This document shows positions 11,440 through 22,100 of a stretch of 64,000 nucleotides of DNA, one piece after another. This DNA is from Diadema setosum (Eukaryota; Echinodermata; Echinoidea; Diadematoida; Diadematidae), in assembly GCA_033980235.1 (NCBI GenBank), contig CM067066.1:36148409-36212408 (forward strand). Direction: 5' to 3'. Each line of letters starts with the position of its first letter. Positions within the stretch are counted from its first letter, which is position 1. The position numbers and the translations under genes are program-made. The notes beneath the pieces are model-generated. The model saw only the letters and a list, made by a program, of their open reading frames with translations, searched no databases and had not been told where the DNA came from.

Positions 11440-13135
11440 GACATCTGTTTTGGCATTATAAACAGCTGGAAGTTACCGTTATTCATTTTGTGATTGTAAA
11501 AGCAATTATCCAACATTTACTAGTATTTTAACAACGTACGGAGCCGAATGTTACTATTATTTTTTTTTTCAAATGTAAAAACAAGGAACTGACATTCATT
11601 AGCATCTTACGGAGCTAATGTTATCCTTATTCATTTCTCATGAACGTGAAAGCAAACATCCCCCATTTATTTCAGCATCTAGATAACTGAGCCGATTGAT
11701 ACCGTTAATCATTTCCGAATGTAAAGGCAATAATCTGTTTCATTTTAGCATCACGGGGCGGAATATTACCGTTATTCATTTTAAAATTAAAAAAGCAAAC
11801 ATCCGACATTTGTTTTATTATCGTACGGAGCCGAATGCTACTGCTGTCCACTTCCAAAAGTGAAATGATAATTGTCTGACAATTTAGCATTGTACGGAGC
11901 CGAATTTTGCTGTTTTTCGTTTTTGAACGTCAAGGTAGACATCAGACATTAAATATTTTACCATCAAACGCAGCTGAAAGTTACTGTTATTCATTTCGAA
12001 ATGTAATAGCAAATATCATATGACATTCATTTTAGCATCGTATTGAGCAGAATATTACTGCTATTCACTTCCGAACGTAAAAGCAATCATCTGACATTTA
12101 TTTTAGCATCTTCCTTAGCCGAATATTATTGCTATTTACTTTCGAAAGTAAAAGCAAACATCCGACGTTTATTTAATCATCATTCGGGGTTGAATATCAT
12201 TGTTATTCATTTCCGAACATCAAAGGGCAAGGGATCATTAACGACATTTATTTTAGCATCTTCCGCAGCTGATCTGTTATTGCTATTTACTTCAAACCTG
12301 AACGTGAACATCCGGTATTTATTTTACTACGATGGAGTTGAATATTATTGTTGTTCATTTCCGAACGTCAGAGCAAAATTAATATCCGACATTTATTTCA
12401 GCATCTTCCGGAGCTGAATGTTGTTGCTGTTTACATTCGAACATAAAAGCAAACATAAGACATTATTCTTATCATTCACCTGAACGTGAACATCCGGTAT
12501 TTATTTTACTATCAATGGAGTTGAATATCATGTTTATTCATTTCCGAACGTCAAAGGGATCATTCGACACTTACTTTAGCATCTTCTGGAGCTGAATGTT
12601 GTTGTTATTTACTTTCCAACGTAAAAGCAAACATCCGGCATTTATTTTCTCATCGTACGGAGTTGAATATTATTTGTATTCATTTCCGAACGTCAAAGCT
12701 AACATTCCACATTTATTTCAGCATCTTCTGGAGCCGAATGTTATCCTTATTCATTTCCGAACGCAAAACCAAACATCCGACACTTCTTTTAGTATTATAC
12801 TGAGCCGAATATTACCGTTATTCATTTCCAAAATAAAAAGCAAACATCCGGCATTTATTATCTCATCGTACGGAGTTGAATATTATTAGTATTCATTTCC
12901 GAACGTCAAAGCTAACATTCCACATTTAGTTCATCATCTCTGGAGCCGAATGTTATCCTTATTCATTTCCGAACGCAAAATCAAACATCCGACACTTAAA
13001 TATTTGAGTATCATACGGAGTCGAATATTACCGTTATTCATTTCCAAAATAAAAAGCAAACATCTGACATTTATTTTAGCATCTTACGGAGCCGATTATT
13101 ACCGCTGTCCATCTACAAAAGTAAAGGCAATTATC
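11440..13135 (+). repeat. 72-bp satellite, + arm
   Basis: About 23 tandem units of roughly 71-73 bp, close to GGAGCCGAATATTACCGTTA, TTCATTTCCGAACGTAAAAG, CAAACATCCGACATTTATTT plus TAGCATCGTAC. Because the period is near 72 (24 codons), long open stretches with repeating peptide occur by periodicity; they are not genes. Confidence 0.88.
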
Positions 13136-13137
13136 CG

Positions 13138-13248
13138 ACTTTTTGGTGGCCCGATTGGGCCACCAAAATCTTCATTTCTGAAATTTTGGTGGCCAGACGC
13201 GCGTTTTTGGTGGCCCCGGCCCACCGTTATAATAGTGTCGAGCCCTGC
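13138..13248 (-). repeat. GGCCACC module closing the + satellite arm
   Basis: Reads GGTGGCCCGATTGGGCCACC (nearly palindromic) and ends GTGTCGAGCCCTG at 13248. It is the inverted partner of 13875-13983. The CAGGGCTCGACAC end has the look of a hAT-type terminus. Confidence 0.65.
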
Positions 13249-13282
13249 ATATGGTGTAACGTCACGAATTTATGGTAGTCTG

Positions 13283-13805
13283 TATACATAGTGATGACGG
13301 CATATGGATGTAACCAAAAGTGTTCAGAACTTTTGCGGTACGGAAGGTGATTTGGCTAACATGGACTACGTTTTGCATTCGTGCGACTCCACGTGTATGA
13401 CTTGCAAAATTCATTTCATGCCCTGAAATAGCAGAGAAAGGTATCACAGACAAAGTTGAGCTGATTTCAATAGACTTGTTGCAACATTGTCCCGCCCGCC
13501 ATGCAGTCAAAAGAAGCGGCGGAGTTCCTACCTCCCTGCTATTGATGGTTTGATCCCTCGTGAGTTAACGCTCCGGGAGCACAGGCCGGGACAATGATTT
13601 TTTTTTCTTTGTTCTGGTTGCTCTTTTGATCCTGAAAGCGGGACCGGGACTAAAAAAGCTTCTCAAGAAACGAACCAGTCAGCAATTGATTAATAGAAAT
13701 CCATGATCAAAAAATGAGCCGACAATTATATCTCGTAACTATAAGGATATGTTGTCAGACACGACCCGTTGACGGTATTTAGATTACCTTGGGTGCATGT
13801 ATAAC
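13283..13805 (+). repeat. Block A', second copy, between the satellite arms
   Basis: Direct repeat of 10587-11130, diverged by substitutions and small indels. It forms the spacer at the centre of the large inverted repeat. Confidence 0.7.
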
Positions 13806-13874
13806 AGCACCAGTATTCAAATGAGCATGCATAGTGATCAAAGGTGTCAAAATCAACGAAGCCATGTACAAGGC

Positions 13875-13983
13875 AGGGCTCGACACTTACGGTGGCCTAG
13901 TGGCCCGGGGCCATCAAAAACGTACGTCGGGCCACCAAAATTTCAGATGAAGATTTTGGTGGCCCGATCAGGCCACCTAAAAA
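13875..13983 (+). repeat. GGCCACC module opening the - satellite arm
   Basis: Starts CAGGGCTCGACACTTACGG and contains GGCCCGATCAGGCCACC. It mirrors 13138-13248, so the two arms share a hAT-like outer end that faces the 0.6-kb centre. Confidence 0.65.
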
Positions 13984-13984
13984 G

Positions 13985-15300
13985 TCGGATGTTTTCCATT
14001 ATACTTTTGGAAATGAACAGCGGTAACAATTGGCTCCGTAAGAATGTCAGATATTTGCTTTTAAGTTTGGAAATGAATAACAATAATATTCGACTCCGTT
14101 TGATACTAAAATAAATGTCGGATGTTTGTTTATACTTTTAGAAATGAAAAATGGTAAGATTCAGCTCCGTACGGTGCTGAAATTAATGTAAGATATTTGA
14201 TTTGCGTTCGGAAATGAAGAAGGAAAACATTAGGCTCCGGAAGATGGTGAAATAAATGTCGAATGTTTGCTTCGACTTCCGGAAATGAATGATAATAATA
14301 TTCAACTCCGTACAACATGATAAAATAAATGCCAGATGTTTGCGTTTATATATACGCAAGAAAATAAATAACAATAACATTCAGCTCCGGAAGATGCTAA
14401 AGTGAAATGGTGAATGATCCATTGACGTTCGGAAATGAATAACAATAATATTCAACTCCGTACGATGATTAAGTAAATGTCGGATGTTACTTTTACTTTC
14501 GAAATTATATAGCAATGACATTCGACTGCGGAAGATGCTGAAATAAATGTCAAATGTTTGCTTTTACGTTCGGAAGAGAAAAGCAGTAATATTCTGATCC
14601 ATGCGATGCTGAAATAATTGTCGGATGTTAGCTTTTACATTTCGAAATGAATAACAGTAATATTTAGCTGCGCTCGATGGTAAAATAAACGTTTGATGTT
14701 TGCTCTGACTTTCGGAAATGAATAACAATTAGGAGTCCCTACGATGATAAATAAATGCCGGATGTTTGCTTTTTACGTTAGGAAGTAAATAGCAATAACA
14801 TTCAGCTCCGGAAGATGCTAAAATAAATGTCGAATTACGTTCGGAAATGAATAACAATGATATTCAACTCCGTACGATGATAGAATAAAATGTCTTTGTT
14901 TGATGTAAATGGCAATAACATTCAGCTCCGGAAAATGCTAAGATCAATGTCGGATATTTGCTTTGACGTTCGGAAATGAATAATAGTAATATTCAACTCC
15001 GTACGATGATAAAATAAATGTCTGATATCTGCCTTGACGTTCAAAAATGAAAAACAGTAATATTCGGCTCCGTACGATGCTTTATGATTTGTCAGATGAT
15101 TCGTTTCACTTTCGGAAGTGGACGGCAGTAGCATTCGGCTCCGTACGAGAATAAAATAAATGTCCGATGTTTGCTTTTAAATTTGGAAATGAATAACGGT
15201 AATATTCTACTCCGTACGATGCTAAAATGAATAACAAATTGTTGCTTTTACATTTGGAAATGATAAACGGTATCAATCGACTCAATTAGATGCTAAAATA
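13985..15300 (-). repeat. 72-bp satellite, - arm
   Basis: About 18 units of the same satellite in reverse orientation (TCGGATGTTTGCTTTTA, GGAAATGAATAACAATAATA, TTCAACTCCGTACGATG). Together with the + arm it makes an inverted repeat several kilobases long. Confidence 0.88.
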
Positions 15301-15860
15301 CACGATGTAAATAGCGGATGTACCTCGCGAGAAAGTGCAAGGTGCCAGATGAGAGATGAGAAAGTTCCTACAGTGATTGGTTTCTCGCAAATCATGGCAT
15401 GTGGAATTATTTCCGTTTATCTTTATTAGATATGCCAAATGGCACCAGGTAAGTGGGGATCTCTCTCAACCTCCCTGCATGCGTTAATCGTCCAACTGCC
15501 CACAAAATTAATTTTATCCACACTACTAGTAGGCGGATGGCCATCCAGCGATAGGAAATTTACAAGCTGCCGAACGCAGGCAGGCAAAAATGCGTGCAGA
15601 TTACAAATAGCAGTATTTTTACTCTTAGGCATGTCTGCTCAGGCGTCTGCAAAACAGATTAATCCCACTCGCGACTACAAAGCAACATAACACGGAAGCA
15701 AGCATTGCAAGCAGAGTGCGAGGTTTGTTATCGGTCCTTTGTAATCGATTATGTGAGAATTCCTTCCACTATCGATCAGACGATGAATCTCGCACAATAA
15801 CGCGTGCGGCCGTGTTCACTCGCGTGTGTCGGTGGTCCCCCGCGGGAGACCAAAATCGGG
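15300..15860. other. Right subterminal arm of the 9.9-kb element
   Basis: Holds one CTTTCTCGCGAGG box on the - strand (about 15326-15338), the shared CCGAACGCAGGCAGGC stretch and a GGTCCCCCGCGGGAGACC palindrome beside the terminus (15834-15851). An open stretch on the - strand (15426-15632) encodes LPACVRQLVNF; the left arm can encode LPACVRKLVNF. I do not recognise the protein. Confidence 0.5.
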
Positions 15861-16146
15861 TGTCCACTTTCTTTCGAGCAATCGTCATGTCGTCATATAG
15901 ATAACAACCTATGCCACACTTCATATATGGAAACACCTAAAACTATGAAATCATCCGAAACTAATAGACATTCCTATTCAATGTTCAAATTTGTGTCATT
16001 TTCACAAGTCAATTAACTTTGCTATTTCGATGTCTTTGGATATCGAGTTTCCTTAAAAAGAGCATTCGTCGTGAATAAGAATGTCAAGCATGTCACCTGT
16101 TGCTTTTTTATGGATTGTTGATTGTTTGTTTTGTGGTTTCGCGCAG

Positions 16147-19100
16147 TGGAAGCGCTGTCCTTGCGTGTTGCTGGCACAGACTACGCCCTCGCAGCTCTTC
16201 CAGTCGTTAATGTCTCAATCTTCAATGTGTTGGTAAAAACTGCTCACAAGGTAGGCCTACACCCCAAAGACGTGCTTGTAATTGCCTTATACGTACACTG
16301 ATTATCTGTATCATTTTTTAAATAGTATTGATGATAATTGAATAAATGAAGAGAATAATGTGAATATCACACAAAAACGTACATGCCACTTTTTCGAGTG
16401 TTTTTTTTTTTAGCTTACCAGATTACAGAAGAAATGCTGAGCACACTTTACTATGTATTACTCAAATTGCAACATAATGTTGTACATAGCCAGCGAATCT
16501 TTCAATTCAATTCAATTCAATTCAATTTATTTTCATATTTCTCAATGAAGGAACGTACATCAAATATAATAAAATGAAGTGAATCGGGATATCAGGCCTG
16601 GATGTACCGGACTTAATGTAAACATAAAACATGGTGGTCAATCTTTGTAGGTTTGGCTCTATGTATGAATGCTACAGAAATATGATGGAGCCTTCTTAAA
16701 AGCAACCAAATTCTGAACAGAGTATATCTTGCGGGACATAGCAACAACTAATGCACGCAAACTATTATCCAAGTACTGCCATATATTTATTATGCCAACA
16801 TGAAAAGAAATAATGTTATGATATGTATCATAACCTATAATATCTTCCAGGTTCACCATAATCTGGAATACTATCGATGACTATTATCCCTTCTTGATTA
16901 TTCTGTAATCAAGAAATATGCCTATGAAAGTCGTTATTAGAAAGTTATCTGATTACTAATGAATATTCATTACTTGACTTTAGTTCTCTCATGTTCCCTC
17001 ATGCTGCATGTAACTACAGCGATATTGATGGTGCTAAACATTGCTGTTCTAATAGTTGCTATTGTGATTTGCATTATCATTGCAAGGAGAGGTAGTACAG
17101 TGTATAGCAATTGTAAAAGCAGTACTCATGCAAGTATAATCCACATGCCTGAGCATCACGTAGGATACTCGGATATGGATATCATGCAAATACTTTAAAA
17201 GGGAAATCCGGGAAAAATAAAGAAAGAGTAAAATATTACAAGCACTACAGCGAAAGTTAATCAAAATCAACTTAGAACCAAGGAAGCTGTATAATTGTGA
17301 AGTTTCGCTCAAACTTTTCACAAAAGAGTTCTTAGACAGTCAATATGCATAGAGTGAATTTATCATGTTATCCCTGAACAATTTCTGACACAGAATGTAT
17401 ATAAAAATGAATTTTCTTTTTTTTTTAATCAAACGCAATTGTTACTCCGTCTCAGGTCCTGTTATATTTGACAGCTGACAGACCATTGTTTTGAAATCAT
17501 CCAACCAAGAAAAACATTATATTTTATTATTTATTTATTATCTTTTTTACACGATCACTTGAATACTGTGAGGTGATTACATAATTATCACCTCACTCAT
17601 TTACGTATTCATATCAACTGTTCAAGAACTCTTGTACAAAAATTAGCGAATCTTTAAAATCTTATGACTTTCTTTCTTTCTTTGAATCCGATTTTGATCA
17701 AATTTTCGCTGTTGTGCTTGTCATATTTAACTCTTACGTCGCAGACATCATTTAATTGGCATGGTATTCCCTTTTAAGAGCGCCAAACCACCAGTGGAAG
17801 AGAGTAGGATCTCCGTCACCTCGGCCACCTTGGTTGGGGAATTCTCCCCGCACGCCATCCTGCCAGACAAGACTCTGGCTTACCTCTTCACGATCAAAAG
17901 GAGCTTGTCGGTAACATGTGAAAACGTCACAAAGCACACACGCACACGCACACGCATGCGCGCGCATACACACACACATCACAATATTTACATATGTTCG
18001 TATATATTATAATATATTTGTCTATACTGTGTATATGACATATAACCCTATACATACATATGTCAATAGGTAAATGATTATTCATTTCATCAGATATGTC
18101 TGAATGGATTGTTAAAGGAGATCCCAACCTAAAGAGAAATATGGATTAAGTTAAAGCAGCAACATTAGTAGAACATATCGGTGAAAGTTTGAGGAAAATC
18201 GGACAATCGATGCGAAAGTTATGAATCTTCAAGGTTTTGGTGTTGGAACCCCTGGATGAGGAGACTACTAAAGATATTGGCGTGAGGACAACAATAAAAA
18301 AATTCTAAGGCAATTCCACAAAAATTCATTTTCATGAAAATTACACATTCCATCAACTTGACACTGACATTATGTTAAGGGCTGCAATTATTCCCTCTTC
18401 TTTCTGAAAGCGGTTAGTCAAGACAGTGCTCTTTCATAATGGCATAGAAAAGTGAATTTTTTTGGAACTTTCAAATTTTCTTTATATTTCTGTCCACACA
18501 TACGTCATAACCTCTAGTAGTCTCCTCATCCATGCGTTCCAACACCAAAACTTTAATAATTCATAACTTTTGCATCGATTGTCCGATTTTCCTCAAACTT
18601 TTGTTCTGCTAATGTTGCTTCTTTTACTCAATCCATATTGCTTTTTGGGTTTGAGTTCCCTTTAAATGAAACCATCACTGCATAGTTCATAAGGAGAACT
18701 ACAAGTCTATACAGGGTGTTGCTTATAAATAAATAGATAAACAGAGAGAGAAAGAGTATTCTTTGCAATTCACAACACTCCTAGATTTTTAAGACGTACT
18801 ACTAGTATAGAGTATACCTATATACTATTGGGCATGTCTCGTTCCTCGTCCAAGTGTAACAGTCCATTCAACTTTTCACATCTCTGCCAACATTCATGGC
18901 ATATTGGCCCGAATTCACGAAGGTGGTATACAAATCAATGAAACCATGGTTTAAACCATGGACAAAAACCATGTGAAACGCCAAGTGTCGTACGGACTAT
19001 TTCGTTAAGAAATTGGTCATTTCGAAAACGAAATGACCGTTTCGTTAACGAAATTATCATTTCGTGGACGACAAAATGTTGCCATTTCGTCACAAAATAA

Positions 19101-22100
19101 TTATTTTCATCGACGAAATGACTGATTTCGTAATGAGATATTCCATGCGACACTTGGTGCTCCATGGTTTTTGTCCATGGTTTAAACCATGGTTTTATTA
19201 ATACCACCTTCGTGAATTCGGGATATTATGTGTCCAGTTAGCAAAACGTTCAGACGGCGTTCCTTCCTCTCTCTCTCTTTCTAATCTTTTTTTTTTTTTT
19301 TATGCCTCCGCCACGAAGTGGTGCCGGAGGCATTATGTTTTCGGGTTGTCCGTCCGTCCGTACGTACGTACGTCCGTCCGCATTCGTTCACGCGATAACT
19401 TGAGTAATATTGACTGGAATTTTACCAAACTTGGTCCAAGTATAAAGTATGACGGGGCAATTACTTGATTAGATTTTTGGTGAAATCAACCAAAGGCCAA
19501 AGGTCAAGGTCAAATCATGAAATTGTATTTGTTTACGCGATAACTCAAGACTGGATCAAGCAAATTTCACCAAACTTTTTCCGAGTATGATGTATGATGG
19601 GACAATTACTTCATTAGTTTTTTAGTGAAATCGGACAGAGGTCAAAGGTCAAAGATCAGGGTCAAATCCTAAAATTTATCTGTTTCCGTGATAACTCAAA
19701 TCTGGATAAAGCAGCTTTCATCAAACTTGGTCCAAGGATGATGTATGATGGGGCAATTAGTTGAGTAGATTTCAGTGACATTGGCATGAGGTCAAAGGTC
19801 AAAAGGTCAATGTCAAAAGCTAAAAATGTTGCTATTTCCCCAGTATCTATGCAATGCATGAAGGTATTTTCTTGAAACTTAGTGTAGACATGTACTACTG
19901 CGTAAAGATTCTCCAGAGAAAGCTTCATGTCATAAGGTCAGAGGTCAAAAGGTCAAAGGTTAGGTGAAAATGTTACAATTTCACTTTTCTCGCAAATGGT
20001 TCAATATATTTTCATGGAACTTGGTACAGGGATTATCTAGGGAACTAAGGGGTCATGGGTCAATAGTCAGGGGGTCAAAGGTCAAGGTCAATTCCTCAAA
20101 ATTTTACTATTTCTCTCATATACTAGTATATGCAATGATTGCATTATTAGTCTTAAAACTTAAATATACATGTATTACCTACTGGAGATTCTCTGGGAAA
20201 TTTCCAGCCAGAAGGTCAAAGGTCAAAGGTTAAGGGTCAAAGGCCAGGTTTAAATTTAAAAAAAAAACTATTTTGTACTGTAATTACACTCTTTCTTCAT
20301 ACCTTGAGAATTACTCAATGCATAAACTTATAAAAGGGTCGGTCAGAAGTCAAGTGAAAATCCTCAATTCCCCAAATATGTGTACCTGCACTCTTAGACA
20401 ATTATACCAAACCCAGTTCAAGGAAAGTGAACATTCAAGATATTTCTGACAAACCTGTTATTTCAATATTTTGCCAGTTATGTGAAACTGTCATCACACA
20501 TTGTGAAGACATTGTACTATACACCTATTGGGAGAATCATGCATTATGGCAGAGGCATAGGTCGCCATAGCGACATTTCCAGTTTTTTTTTTTTTTTTTT
20601 TTTTATTTCTGCCTTATTCATCATGTAGACTGTTGACCTCTTGTTTCTGATACTATGTTGTTGTTGTTTGGTCGGATGGTTTTATTGGCGGATTCGCTAC
20701 ATGAGTCGTTTAAATTTTGATATACACTAAGGGTTTTTTATACATTTTAAACGTTTGTTTTTTTTTCAAAAACCAATATATCAAATTTGAAATATTTTCC
20801 TCGGAAAAAAAATTAAGCAAAATACAAACAAACAAAACAAAACTTAATGAGCCTGTTTCAGACTACACCTAAACTCCAGAAATCTGCTGCATTTTCTTGT
20901 CAGCCCGAGCTACATTTTGGTGAGAAAAATTCTCAGTTTATAAACTACGACCTGGAGGACCAGAGTCATTTTCCCAATTTCTACTTCGAGGTTTTCTAGA
21001 GATGTTCCCTGCATGGCTCCAGCACATATTATTGATAAATTTTGATAGACAGTGATGTTGAGGGCGCCTTTTATGCTCTCTCTCACGCTGAATCGTATAC
21101 CATTATCGTATCTATATGCTACTAATTATTTTAATTATTTTTTGTTTGAAAACGTTTTGCAGTCAATTACAGCGACCGAGTTTGGTGTGAGTTTGAAAGG
21201 CAACGGGAATAGGCCTACGTGGTTACTGACGTCATTCAGGTAGGTCCCTGTAGGCATTTCATTGGTAAGGTTATGATCGTTGTTGAATTTGTGTTTGATT
21301 TAATATTTGTCGGACTGAATATTTTTCCCAACCGTCCATGCGCTTTCAGAATATTTTTCCTTTGCAAATCACACCAAAGTTTGGATGCTAACATATTATG
21401 TGGGTTTTGCAACCCACACCGCACTGGTATTGGCTGTGATATTACTCTTTGTTACCCCCCCCCCAAAAAAAAAAACAAACAAAAAAACAAAAACAAAAAC
21501 AAAAACAAAAACAAAACAAAAACAAAAACAAAACTAAAATTATCAAAGTTAATATTTGTCTTCGACATAATGTCTTCGACATCAACTTAATTGCATGTTT
21601 TCATGTTAAAAATCCATCTTAGCAGATGTCTGAGTTTCTTTGGTTTGTTTCTTTGTTTCTTTTTTTGTGTGCAATAATCCCTCCCTGTGAACATTATAAA
21701 CAATAAGCGCTAGCATTCTTCCACACAAAACTCCTACGTATGAGACCACGACTGCTAGTGTCCATTATCATCTCGGTTTTTCAATAGTTCTTATTTCTTT
21801 AACTTTTTATATATACATATATTTCATTGTATTATTAAATCGATATTAACATTATCAATGTTTATTGTGTGTATGTATAAATATGATTACAGACGTGAAA
21901 GATATGCACATGAATGCAAGTTATCATAATTCTTGATAATATTTTCATGCAGCACCGAGTTTTCTCTGGTCAAGACGGAAGATGGCTGGTTCAGTGTGAG
22001 TATTTTCACTGATTAGATTTCATCTTTTATTCCATACAGAGGAGGGGTGTCCTCCTGTAGTAAACAATTTTGGTGGAATGTATTGACAATTTTAAATCAG

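Larger units (their letters stand above)
5969..15882. mobile_element. 9.9-kb TIR-bounded composite element, unclassified
   Basis: Left terminus 5969-5990 and right terminus 15861-15882 are perfect 22-bp inverted repeats (outer 20 bases ATTGCTCGAAAGAAAGTGGA). Degenerate inverted similarity continues for about 400 bp inward: CCCGCGGGGGACCAC boxes next to both ends, and a shared GCCTGCCTGCGTTCGG stretch at 6325-6360 and 15550-15586. The interior holds CGCGGGGGACC-box clusters, a composite tandem array and inverted satellite arms, each listed separately. No transposase or other recognisable protein was found, so it is nonautonomous, or an array of nested pieces captured between two ends. No convincing target duplication is visible next to the ends. 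Whether it moves as one unit is inference. Confidence 0.6.

Noticed and set aside
12043..13291. Open frames of 97-124 codons on the + strand
   Set aside because: They fall in the 72-bp satellite, whose period is a multiple of three, and the peptide repeats with it. No start context or splice structure.
11440..15300. CRISPR-like regular repeats
   Set aside because: Units are contiguous and diverged with no unique spacers, and the genome is clearly eukaryotic.
16959..17198. 79-codon open frame with a hydrophobic segment
   Set aside because: It sits in a BPI intron, shows no family match, and the hydrophobic stretch is a by-product of AT-rich sequence.
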